Assembly (NCBI GenBank): GCA_020852965.1
Contig: JADYZV010000048.1
Coordinates: 1-64,000, forward strand
DNA: 64,000 nt
Direction: 5' to 3'
Origin: Pirellulaceae bacterium
GTDB taxonomy: Bacteria > Planctomycetota > Planctomycetia > Pirellulales > Pirellulaceae
Shown here: positions 1 through 11,115 of the stretch, piece after piece
Layout: the number at the start of each line of letters is the position of its first letter
Numbering within the stretch: the stretch's first letter is position 1
Position numbers and translations under genes: made by a program
The notes under the pieces: generated by a model
The model's input: only the letters and a program-made list of their open reading frames with translations
Told to the model about the DNA's origin: nothing
The model's database searches: none

Positions 1-90
1 AACAAACCCCCCGCCCCCCCCGCGGGGTCGTCGCGGCCCCCGACCACCCCGCGGGTGGGACGACGCGCTCACGAGTGACGATCTACGGAC

Positions 91-127
91 AAAACTTTGG
101 CTCCCGTGGCACAAGGCCACGGGGGCC
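91..127 (-). repeat. Family A hairpin repeat (GGCCCC...CTTGY...AAGTTTTG)
   Basis: On the minus strand the order is GGCCCC, a stem arm CCCGTGGC, loop CTTGT, the other arm GCCACGGG, then AGCCAAAGTTTT. The 5' flank, loop and 3' tail recur at many places in the window while the stem changes. It lies just past the stop of the RND pump gene. The first 90 bases are a G+C-rich stretch with short C and G runs in which no gene is seen. Confidence 0.75.
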
Positions 128-143
128 GAGACTGTCCGCCTAA

Positions 144-3443
<3,300 letters not shown>

Positions 3444-3497
3444 CGGTCGATTTCCTAAAAAAATATCGTAGAACAATTGTCCCAATGGCCGCCGAAA

Positions 3498-5192
3498 CTA
3501 TTCCAACTGCGATTTGCGCACGCGGATCGGCTCATCCCCCTCGGCTTCGACGCCAGGTAGAGGTGTGACGACGACTTTGTCCCCGGCGACCAGTTCACTG
3601 CTGGCGACTTCGCAGACCCAATATTCGATCGGCTCCGCCTTACTGTCGGCACCGGTGGATGGCGATTCCGCTGGCTTGTCTTCCAATGGGGCCGGGCCGA
3701 GATAGGGGCCGACCACAGCGACTCCGTCGATCACCGACAGAAAGCCTGCTTGCCAGGCATCGGGGTCGTCCAGAGTGGGCGATTGGGCGCTCGCATCCAC
3801 GCCTTGGACAGGTTCTCGGTCGGGATCGGCCAGGGTGCCAGCCGCCTTGAGCCGTTGGCGAGTTTGCACGAGCGCTTGCGGGTTGGCGGTAAATTTCCAA
3901 ATCTGATTGCTGCCTGTCGCCGGTTTGACACTCAGCTTGGGGACCAGCAGTAGTGGCGTGGCCGGTTTGGCCTCAATGACCACTTCTACGAACATACCGC
4001 GCACCAAGCTCGATGGGCCACTCATGCTCGATTCGCGTGCAGGTTGGCCATTGATCAGATACTCGCCCGGCTTGTCGACCAAGACGCGAATTGGGACCGT
4101 GCGGCTTTGCGGGTCGATGCCTGCTCCGTCGTAGCGGGCCAACACTCCCTTCCACTCGTAGCGCGCCGATTCGCGGCCGGATAGCTGATAGACTACCTTG
4201 ACTTCATTTCTAGGGAGCTGATAGTGCGAGGCCTGTGCCGCATTGACCAGGCTATCGCTACTGAGGTGTTGTTGGTCGAGTATCCAATACAGTTGATCCA
4301 TCCGCACATTGACAGCCACTTCGACGCTCGATGTATCCTCGATGGTTACCAGCGGAGTGCCGCGTTGCACATACGAATCGGCCTCGACTTGCTCGGTCAC
4401 CACTCGCCCCGAGACCGGAGCGCGAACCACGGTCCGCTGGAGATTCAGTTGAGCTTGCTCCAGTTCGGTTTCTGCAAGTTTGACGGCCGATTCGAGTCGC
4501 GTGCGGCGAGCTCGAAGCAAGCTGACTTGGTTTTGAATGGTTACGCGTTGATTCATGCTGGCAAGTCGCGCGCGTTTGGCTGCGTCGAGCTCCGCCTCGC
4601 TACGGAAATTCCCCCCCAGTCGTTCGAAACGCGCCACCTCCGCTTCGGCCAATAGCATCTCCTGCTCGGCCACTTCCACCAGTCGCATAGCGTTATCGAT
4701 GTCCTGCTGCTGTTCAGCCAAACTGGCGCGCTCTTGGTCGAGCCGCCGCGTGACCCGTTCAACCTCTAGTTCATAATCGCGTGGATCGATGCGATACAGC
4801 TCGCTCCCCTCCTCGACGAAGTTCCCGCTACGCGTATTGGGGTTTTTCTCGGTGATGCGCCCAGCTACCTCGGCCGCCAATTGTATTTCGCGAAAGGGGA
4901 CGACCGTACCACTGACGGGGATCTCGAGTACCTCTGAAACTTCGGCCAGAGCTCGTACCGTCTGTACGTCAGCAGCCAGCATCTGTGTCAACAGCGCTGC
5001 GCGATTGTCTTCGATGGGGGGCTTCTTGCCTGGGATAGGGCGCTTCATCCCGATCATGACCCCTACACCAACGGCGACGAGCAAAAAGGGGATGATCGCC
5101 CCAAACAACATATTCTTGATCATAGACGGTGGACCTGAGTCTCCAAGTGAGCCGGAGCGAGATCCGGCGCGCGTGCGAGCCGCATTGGTCAC
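3498..5192 (-). CDS. HlyD/AcrA-type membrane-fusion adaptor of the RND pump
   Basis: Periplasmic adaptor that links an inner-membrane RND pump to an outer-membrane channel. After a short polar N-tail there is one membrane anchor (residues about 28-50), a first lipoyl half with REIQLAAEVAGRITE, a long alpha-helical hairpin rich in Glu, Gln and Arg (about 135-260), the second lipoyl half (TVVRAPVSGRVV) and a beta-barrel/membrane-proximal region. At 564 residues it is longer than AcrA because of a C-terminal extension. The GTG at 5192 has no clear Shine-Dalgarno; an ATG at 5123 (MIKNMLFG), just before the membrane anchor, has AGGT upstream and is a good alternative start. The pump gene follows on the same strand. 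Confidence 0.9.
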   Translation of the reverse strand: MTNAARTRAGSRSGSLGDSGPPSMIKNMLFGAIIPFLLVAVGVGVMIGMKRPIPGKKPPIEDNRAALLTQMLAADVQTVRALAEVSEVLEIPVSGTVVPFREIQLAAEVAGRITEKNPNTRSGNFVEEGSELYRIDPRDYELEVERVTRRLDQERASLAEQQQDIDNAMRLVEVAEQEMLLAEAEVARFERLGGNFRSEAELDAAKRARLASMNQRVTIQNQVSLLRARRTRLESAVKLAETELEQAQLNLQRTVVRAPVSGRVVTEQVEADSYVQRGTPLVTIEDTSSVEVAVNVRMDQLYWILDQQHLSSDSLVNAAQASHYQLPRNEVKVVYQLSGRESARYEWKGVLARYDGAGIDPQSRTVPIRVLVDKPGEYLINGQPARESSMSGPSSLVRGMFVEVVIEAKPATPLLLVPKLSVKPATGSNQIWKFTANPQALVQTRQRLKAAGTLADPDREPVQGVDASAQSPTLDDPDAWQAGFLSVIDGVAVVGPYLGPAPLEDKPAESPSTGADSKAEPIEYWVCEVASSELVAGDKVVVTPLPGVEAEGDEPIRVRKSQLE

Positions 5193-5290
5193 GGTGAGCG
5201 ACAGGATGAACCAGCGGCAGTAGATCTTCAGATTTTAATTGCTAACCGGGGAGTTTGCCCAGGGCTTGGTGCAGAATGATACTTTTAACA

Positions 5291-5373
5291 GACCCCAGCG
5301 CGCTCGCCACCTGGTGAATGAGTTTTGGTAGCTAGACCCCAGCGTGCTTGTCACGCTGGTAAATCAGTTTTGG
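5291..5373 (+). repeat. Two family A hairpin repeats
   Basis: Two copies, about 5291-5328 and 5335-5373. The second has a clean stem CAGCGTG / CACGCTG around CTTGT, followed by GTAAATCAGTTTTGG. The first has drifted in the stem. The space 5193-5571 upstream of the adaptor gene holds only these and the family H copies; no gene is seen there. Confidence 0.7.
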
Positions 5374-5391
5374 TGATAGGACACGCGTGGT

Positions 5392-5573
5392 GATACCGAC
5401 GGCGGAGCGTCGGGCCACATTGGGTTAGACCCCAGCGTGCTGGGCTTGCGAGGGGGGGGGAGATACCGACGGCGGAGCGTCGGGCCACATTACTTCCAAG
5501 GAGATACCGACGGCGGAGCGTCGGGCCACATTACTTCCAAGGAGATACCGACGGCGGAGCGTCGGGCCACATT
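5392..5573 (+). repeat. Four family H hairpin repeats (CCGACG...CGTCGGGCCACATT)
   Basis: Copies at 5392-5421, 5462-5491, 5503-5532 and 5544-5573, the last three with a 41-base period. Each contains CCGACG-GCGGAG-CGTCGG followed by GCCACATT, so each can fold as a short hairpin. Read on the minus strand, the last copy begins inside the TAA stop codon of the gene at 5572-5907. Further copies lie at about 35.9, 55.7 and 60.2 kb. Confidence 0.8.
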
Positions 5574-5907
5574 AGCGCCGCGTCCACTGGGTGTAACTCT
5601 GCTGAATTCCAAAGTGTCTACCCCACTGAGAATTTTTCATAGAATGGGGATTGCTTCCAAACCAGCCGTAGGAATATGCGGCTTTGGGAGCCATGGGTTG
5701 GACCGGCAGCGCGGGGGAGGCGTTGTGACGTACCGTCGTGCTGAGCACGTGGTAGCTGGCAGCAGAAGCCCGCTGAACTGCTTCGGGAAAGGCAGGCCGA
5801 GCGGATCCCCACGGAAACGTCAGCGGCTCAGCCGACGAACCCTTTTGGGGCATGAGCGAACCGAGCAGAATGAGCAGCAGCGTGAAGGAAGCAGGTATTG
5901 AGCGCAT
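5572..5907 (-). CDS. Small secreted protein of unknown function
   Basis: 111 residues with an N-terminal signal peptide (MRSIPASFTLLLILLGSLM, then a small-residue site near SSAEP), so probably exported. The C-terminal third is rich in aromatic residues (YSYGWFGSNP, then WGRHFGIQQSYTQW). I believe this Tyr-Gly-Trp-Phe-Gly ... Trp-Gly-Arg-His-Phe-Gly pattern recurs in small planctomycete exported proteins, but no function is known to me. Its stop codon runs directly into a family H repeat. No operon partner is visible. Confidence 0.65.
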   Translation of the reverse strand: MRSIPASFTLLLILLGSLMPQKGSSAEPLTFPWGSARPAFPEAVQRASAASYHVLSTTVRHNASPALPVQPMAPKAAYSYGWFGSNPHSMKNSQWGRHFGIQQSYTQWTRR

Positions 5908-6005
5908 GGAGCAAGCCTAGCACACTCGCTACAGGCAAGCTCGGAGTCGTGGCGAACTCACGCGAAAATAATGCCCTCACGGTGAGGGTCGTAGCAACTG
6001 CATTA

Positions 6006-6092
6006 AACGTAGCACGGCGGTCCCCCGCCGTGATTTCATGCATTGCATTTAACTTAAACGTAGCACGGCGGTCCCCCGCCGTGATTTCATAA
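6006..6092 (+). repeat. Two family C hairpin repeats (GTAGCACGGCGGTCCCC...)
   Basis: Two copies of ACGTAGCACGGCGGTCCC + CCGCCGTGATTTCAT, at about 6008-6040 and 6058-6090, each able to pair CACGGCGG with CCGCCGTG. They lie about 20 bases beyond the stop of the PEP-CTERM gene. Related copies with other stems are at 22.8, 40.5 and 52.7 kb. Confidence 0.75.
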
Positions 6093-6112
6093 AATTTCCG
6101 ATGAACGCCACC

Positions 6113-6901
6113 TTAGCCTTCCTTGCGGCGGCGACGCAAGGTGAGTGCTAAACCGACCAGGCCCAAACCAGCCAGCGCGGTCGGCTCGGGGACAGCCGTG
6201 AGCGAAATGTTGTCGATTAGCAAGCCCGAAGGGAAGCTCGAGTCCGTTGCATTGAAGACCCCAAAACCGATCGTGTAATCCCCAGCTTCAGTAAACGTAA
6301 AGGTTGTCGGTGGCGGCGTGGGGGACAACAGATTTGGATCACGTGACTGCCTGGAAAAAAAACTTCCAGAGAATGCGAACGGTGTGGCTGCCGTACTGGT
6401 GTCGGCCAAGAACATAGCCGATTGTGTACCACCCGCTCGGCTAATACTGAGCACGGCGAAGTCATTGAAAGTCAGGCTTGCAGTTTGCGAAGTCAAAAAA
6501 TTCCAATTGAACGACAGCTTGTCTCCGACGTTGATGTTTGTAACGACTTGTGTGACCCCACTGCCGCGAATGGCATCGCGGCCGTTGGCATTGATCTCGG
6601 ACACGGGGATTTTAAGAAAACTCGCCAAGTTGGCCACCGTATCATCGCCTACCACTCCGTCAGCGGTACGAATCAAGGCTTGCTTTACGCCGTCGAATGG
6701 ACGTGCTGGATTAGGGTCGACACCAAACCTTGGCGTTTCAATCGTCGCAATTCCTAGTGTGCTCCAATCGGTATAATCGCCTTCGAAACTGCCGTTGAGT
6801 ACGGTTCCTGCAATGCAAGCCGAACTACTGAGCACGACCCAAGCGAAGCAAAGCGACAGGCTAGTTTTGAGCAGTCGAGTTTTTAAGAATGCGGTTTTCA
6901 T
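6113..6901 (-). CDS. PEP-CTERM sorting-domain protein
   Basis: Exported protein of 262 residues. It has a signal peptide (about residues 1-31), a Gly/Ser/Thr-rich beta-type body with an N-terminal LNGSFEGDYTDW that resembles the start of carbohydrate-binding-like jelly-roll domains, and a complete PEP-CTERM tail: VPEPTALAGLGLVGLA followed by LTLRRRRKEG. The tail is the signal for exosortase processing in outer-membrane bacteria. No exosortase gene is in the window. It is transcribed divergently from the DUF1559 gene across a 287-base gap. The specific role is unknown. Confidence 0.88.
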   Translation of the reverse strand: MKTAFLKTRLLKTSLSLCFAWVVLSSSACIAGTVLNGSFEGDYTDWSTLGIATIETPRFGVDPNPARPFDGVKQALIRTADGVVGDDTVANLASFLKIPVSEINANGRDAIRGSGVTQVVTNINVGDKLSFNWNFLTSQTASLTFNDFAVLSISRAGGTQSAMFLADTSTAATPFAFSGSFFSRQSRDPNLLSPTPPPTTFTFTEAGDYTIGFGVFNATDSSFPSGLLIDNISLTAVPEPTALAGLGLVGLALTLRRRRKEG

Positions 6902-7188
6902 CGAAAAAGTCTCTCAGACAAGGTTGGCTGGAAAGAGTGAATCGCGCGAGAGCGTAGGGTTGACCATCGGGGCTTGCTCAGAGTGAACATCACTGGTTCA
7001 TTTTAGCTGCCCCAACATCAAAAGCAACTCTGGGCTGTTTTTTACCCACATTCCGCGATTTTATGACCTCCTCAATGGACTTTATTGGACTCACAACGAT
7101 ACAATGAACTGCAATAGCCGAAGATTTTGACGGACCAGCTCATATAGAACACTACTCTTCTCGTCTGCTGTCACACAGGGATCACGCA

Positions 7189-8256
7189 ATGACAATTCAC
7201 AACCGCAAGGGGTTCACGATCGTCGAACTGCTGGTGGTCATCGCCATCATTGGAGTTCTGGTTGGCCTGCTACTACCTGCTGTGCAAATGGCTCGCGAGG
7301 CGGCTCGACGCGCGCAATGTGGAAACAACATCCGGCAAATCGCACTCGCCACGGTTAATTTCGAGTCGGCCAAGAAACAGTATCCAGGCTTTCAGGAAGC
7401 GTTCGGAGTAGCGGGCAGTTCGCTGAAAGCTGGAACGTGGGTCGTCTCGATTTTGGGAAGTCTGGAGCAGCAGAATCTTCGCGACGTGTGGGACGACAGC
7501 TCCACAAATGCACTCTGGTTCTCCGATGCCGCTCCGAGGACATTTAACCCTTCGAGCTCGGAGTTGCAAACCGAAAACTTCTATCCCAACATTTCGCTAT
7601 TGCGTTGTCCAAGCAATCCGCGACCTGCACTTCTTGATGGTTCTCCATTGAACAATTACGTCTGCAATGCAGGGTTTGCGCTCGACCGAAACGATAGTGG
7701 GTTGGTAACCGCACTTTACGGTCGAGTTGACTCGGAAACAATGTGCATCAAAACTCAGAGAAAAGAGAATGGGGTGTTTATCAACAAGCTGCCCGGTAGC
7801 TTTGGATGCCCCCACGATAAAATTTCGGCTTCCGATATTTATGATGGCCTTTCTTCGACGCTCGGCTACTCGGAAAACTTGCAAGCCGATTCGTGGCGCT
7901 ACGTCAATGCTACCAACGATTCGGCCCGCTATCATATCGGCATGGTGTGGCTTTATCGACTCAGCGACCCTTCGAATACGACAAAAACTCCAGGCAGACC
8001 AGCCGATCTAGTGCAGCCCGCCAACCGAATCAATGGCTTGAAGGATACTCCCAATATGATCGGCAACCCAGAATTTGCTCGCCCCTCCTCAAATCATCCT
8101 GGATTGGTCATGGCGTCTATGCTTGACGGATCCGTCGTCAAGCTCAACGAAAACGTAGATTATCACGTCTATCAAGCGTTGATGACCCCGAAGACTAGGG
8201 AAAGCGATGCACCTTGGAACACCTACCTGCTCAAGGACGACGATTACCAGCGCTAA
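7189..8256 (+). CDS. DUF1559 protein with type IV pilin-like N-terminus
   Basis: 355 residues. The N-terminus carries a prepilin peptidase site and hydrophobic helix ([20 protein letters not shown], cleavage expected after the Gly before FTIVE, with the conserved Glu at +5). The rest matches the DUF1559 pattern, including [19 protein letters not shown] and the C-terminal region with SNHPG and LDGSV. This is a very large paralogous family in planctomycetes, thought to be surface or pseudopilus-like; the function is not established. The ATG at 7189 has AGGGA upstream. A clear terminator follows at 8281-8314, so it is probably monocistronic. Confidence 0.92.
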   Translation: MTIHNRKGFTIVELLVVIAIIGVLVGLLLPAVQMAREAARRAQCGNNIRQIALATVNFESAKKQYPGFQEAFGVAGSSLKAGTWVVSILGSLEQQNLRDVWDDSSTNALWFSDAAPRTFNPSSSELQTENFYPNISLLRCPSNPRPALLDGSPLNNYVCNAGFALDRNDSGLVTALYGRVDSETMCIKTQRKENGVFINKLPGSFGCPHDKISASDIYDGLSSTLGYSENLQADSWRYVNATNDSARYHIGMVWLYRLSDPSNTTKTPGRPADLVQPANRINGLKDTPNMIGNPEFARPSSNHPGLVMASMLDGSVVKLNENVDYHVYQALMTPKTRESDAPWNTYLLKDDDYQR

Positions 8257-8280
8257 GCTACCGTGAACGCTCGGCGAAGT

Positions 8281-8314
8281 ACAACAGCCTCCACATTGGG
8301 AGGCTGTTTTTGTT
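8281..8314 (+). terminator. Rho-independent terminator of the DUF1559 gene
   Basis: Perfect 9-bp stem ACAGCCTCC / GGAGGCTGT (8284-8292 with 8299-8307), a six-base loop, then TTTTGTT. It is 25 bases past the DUF1559 stop codon. Confidence 0.85.
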
Positions 8315-8456
8315 GACAAGCGCTACAGTCCAGGCTTTAGCCGCTCTTCGACCTGCGCGTCAATCGCCTAAAGGCTATACTCCAATAGACGCTGGAGTCC
8401 AGCAAACTTGCAACTGCTCAAGACTAGCGTTTTCCAGTTATCAGACTTTTTTAAAT

Positions 8457-8491
8457 TTCACACTTCACACTTCACACTTCACACTTCAAAC
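8457..8491 (+). repeat. Heptamer tandem array, 5 units (TTCACAC)
   Basis: Four units TTCACAC and one TTCAAAC. The next seven bases (CTCCCTC) lead straight into the ATG of the membrane-protein gene at 8499, so the array takes the place of the usual leader and no Shine-Dalgarno is visible. Confidence 0.85.
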
Positions 8492-8498
8492 CTCCCTC

Positions 8499-9137
8499 AT
8501 GCGCGCGAACTTTCAAAAAAGCTATCGAATGCGTTACTTGGCTTTAGCCACAGTCTGCCTGCTGATGGCGGCTTGGTTCGGCTACGACGGGCTGGTGGGC
8601 TATCCTGCCCAGCTTCCTGCAGCCGAAGCCTATGATGAAATACGGGATCTCGATGACAAAAAGCGAGCCGAACAATGGAAGCAAATTGCCGCCGATAAGA
8701 ATCTCCCCAAACAGACGCCCAAAAAGACGGCCGAGCAACTGCGCAGCGACATCGTCGGACAGTATTTTTGGGGTGGCATCAATCTGCTCGTCGGCCTGCC
8801 AGCCCTATTCCTGTGGCTGCGCTCGCGCGGTAAATGGGTCGAGTCGACCGACGACGGGCTGACGACCAGTTGGGGGCAGACGCTCCGTTTCGGCGATGTC
8901 ACGCTGCTGGACAAAAAGAAATGGCAACGCAAGGGGATCGCCAAAGCGACCTATACTCCGGTGGGGGGGGTGGCCTCTGGGGTGTTTATCTTCGACGATT
9001 TCAAATTCGAACGCGAGCCGCTCGGCCAAATGCTGCGAGACCTGGAAAAACAACTACGTCCCGAGCAAATTGTCGGCGGACCGGCAGAGGCCGAGCTCGA
9101 AAGCTCCTCGGCGGAGGACCCTAAGCCGGAAGTCTGA
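8499..9137 (+). CDS. Two-TM membrane protein of unknown function
   Basis: 212 residues from ATG 8499; an in-frame ATG at 8529 (MRYLALATVCL) is an alternative start that begins at the first helix. One membrane helix lies near residues 12-30, and a second (YFWGGINLLVGLPALFLWL) near 87-107. Between them is a charged segment rich in Lys, Asp and Glu. After the second helix comes a soluble region (GKWVESTDDGLTTSWG ... FIFDDFKFEREPL) that looks like a small beta domain, perhaps of PH-like type. I do not recognise the family with certainty. It sits alone behind the DUF1559 terminator. Confidence 0.7.
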   Translation: MRANFQKSYRMRYLALATVCLLMAAWFGYDGLVGYPAQLPAAEAYDEIRDLDDKKRAEQWKQIAADKNLPKQTPKKTAEQLRSDIVGQYFWGGINLLVGLPALFLWLRSRGKWVESTDDGLTTSWGQTLRFGDVTLLDKKKWQRKGIAKATYTPVGGVASGVFIFDDFKFEREPLGQMLRDLEKQLRPEQIVGGPAEAELESSSAEDPKPEV

Positions 9138-9523
9138 TGCCAAAGACCTTAATTGCTGTCCGTGTATAAGCTCAACCGCTCCACGTGGGAGCAGACTCTT
9201 CGGCAGCGCGATGCGCCTGCCGAGGCGATAGATTGTTTAACCGCGAAGCGCGCCCGCCTGTTGGTTTGCGACCGACAAAGCAGATTCAGCGGCACCGATG
9301 GTCGTCCCCATTGAAGGCGCAGTTTGCCTCAGACTATCCTAATGTACGACTGCCACCCCCGTTTCGCGCTTTGACAAAGCGCCTATGGCTCGCGATGCTA
9401 AGTCACAGAAATTTGGCTATCGAGCACAATCCATTCACAAAATAGTTGTTCAAACTGCTGCGGATGCGCAAAATGGTAGGATAGCTCCTGCCAAATATCA
9501 CACCGCGCGAGATACGTATTCCC
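9138..9523. other. Intergenic space without recognised content
   Basis: Between the two-TM protein and the M50-like gene. Small open frames here have no family resemblance, and no hairpin or repeat of the families listed was seen. Confidence 0.5.
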
Positions 9524-10663
9524 ATGACTCCATTACAACGGCTTCGCAATTGGACGATGCGTTTACCGAATGTCTGGGGACTTGGCCAAGCTCAGATACA
9601 TTCCTCGTTGTTGATCTTGCTGGCCGCCTTGTCGATCTTAGTGGCCATGGCCGGCTTCTCGCGTCCTGACTTATCGGAGATGCTACCAGCCGCGATCACA
9701 CTTCCAATTGTTTGGGTGGTCAGCCTGGCAGTTCGGGTCGCGGCACAACAGCTAGCGCTCGGCCCAACCGCCATCGAAATGGAGACCACGGTGGGGCCGA
9801 CGGGGAACCTTTCGACCGACTACGAATACCTGCCGGGACGGCGAATGTTGCTCTACGCAGCCGCTGGGCAAACTGCCAGTATGGGCTTAGTTTTGCTGGG
9901 TGCTGTCGTTTCTGCGGCCCTCATCCAAGCCCAGGGAAGGGTCGTCGAGCCCGCTAAGCTACTCGATCTCCAAGGTGGCTGGCATAGTGGCGCATGGGCT
10001 TCACAGATCATGTGGGTCAACTTGTTCCTGACCTGCTTGCATCTGCTGCCGACGGTCCCCTTTGACATGCGTGCTGCCCTGTTCGGCGTTTTCAGTCTGC
10101 AGAACCGCAATGCCCAAGAGCCGTTCGTGTTTCGCAAAGTTGCCGTACTCGTCTCACATCTCTCGACGTTCATGTTGGGCATGGGTATGTCGACCTTGTT
10201 GATGAGCCTAATTTGGCAACGTGAAATCATCGGCTGGTACGCTGCCACGGCAGCAGCAGTTTACTTGTTCGTCGCTGCCCAATGGGAGGCCTCGCGAGCC
10301 GACGAGTTAGAAGAACAATACATGCCGGTCCTAGCGCGCTCGCACGCTCCCCATGCCAAGCAGACTCGGCGGCCGCACCTCAAGTTCCGACCAATTACCG
10401 AGCCAGGCACGGCGCGCGGTACGCCCCAATCGCAAAACGGGTTGGCAGAATCGGCTCCGCCTGCCGAACTTGCGGACAACTCGTTTTCCACAAAGATCCG
10501 TGGGGAAGAATTCTCCGAGGACCGTTCACTGGCGTCTCTAGACATCGACGAAATCTTGCGCAAATTGCATCGCCAAGGACGCGACGCACTCTCTCGGCTT
10601 GAACAGGAAGCCTTGCTCAATGCTAGCCAAAAGCTGCAAGAGAAACGCAGTCAATCTCATTAG
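9524..10663 (+). CDS. Degenerate M50 (site-2 protease)-like membrane protein
   Basis: 379 residues, about five to six membrane helices. The layout follows the M50 protease core: a helix where HExxH is expected, a GG-containing loop, an AG-type helix (YAAAGQTASMGLVLLGAVV) and a helix with NLFLTCLHLLPTVPFD. Both metal-binding motifs are altered: the HExxH position reads RVAAQQ (residues about 71-76), and the LDGGR motif reads FDMR (about 180-183). A zinc protease activity is therefore unlikely. The C-terminal 35 residues (DIDEILRKLHRQGRDALS, then LEQEALLNAS) resemble the DUF6576 tail found on some rhomboid and M50 proteins. A scaffold or pseudoprotease role is an inference. Confidence 0.6.
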   Translation: MTPLQRLRNWTMRLPNVWGLGQAQIHSSLLILLAALSILVAMAGFSRPDLSEMLPAAITLPIVWVVSLAVRVAAQQLALGPTAIEMETTVGPTGNLSTDYEYLPGRRMLLYAAAGQTASMGLVLLGAVVSAALIQAQGRVVEPAKLLDLQGGWHSGAWASQIMWVNLFLTCLHLLPTVPFDMRAALFGVFSLQNRNAQEPFVFRKVAVLVSHLSTFMLGMGMSTLLMSLIWQREIIGWYAATAAAVYLFVAAQWEASRADELEEQYMPVLARSHAPHAKQTRRPHLKFRPITEPGTARGTPQSQNGLAESAPPAELADNSFSTKIRGEEFSEDRSLASLDIDEILRKLHRQGRDALSRLEQEALLNASQKLQEKRSQSH

Positions 10664-10769
10664 CTGATCCGTCTAACCCGGATTATTCATGAGTCTGCGA
10701 GAAAACGAAGTAAACGATGATAGCGACTAGGTTTACGTCATACGAGCAAAAAGCAGTCTGCTATGCAAT

Positions 10770-10799
10770 CGTAACCCGCAGCGTCAGCAAGGACGTTTG
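10770..10799 (+). repeat. Family J repeat, copy 1
   Basis: The string CGTAACCCGCAGCGTCAGC + AAGGACGTTTG recurs with one change at 32723-32752. Both copies lie in non-coding space with AACCCGGAT nearby. No other feature was seen in 10664-11115. Confidence 0.6.
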
Positions 10800-11115
10800 A
10801 CGCAACTGCAAGTGGGTTGCGAAAAACCAAGGTAATTCATGCTTTTAGTTTTCGACCACTACGTCATGCTATCAATGTGCATTTTGGTAAAATATTCCGA
10901 TCAGTCAAAGTTTGCGGGAGGTTGGGACGATAACTCATGTGTCGACCGGTACACCGAGTGGCTTTGCCACAACGTGGGCCGTTAGACAGGGGGGTTCTTT
11001 ACAATACAAGATTCGGTCGCAGACGCGAACAGCGGTTCTGTCCGGGTGCCTCGTAGGCACACTGGTTCAGTCCAAGGAGAGTTCGTGCGACAGACTTGGT
11101 AGGAACCTAGCTCCG

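Noticed and set aside
10912..11115. N-terminal extension of the TolC-like protein
   Set aside because: The internal ATG at 11116 begins a proper lipoprotein signal; the extension has no signal features and would bury it.
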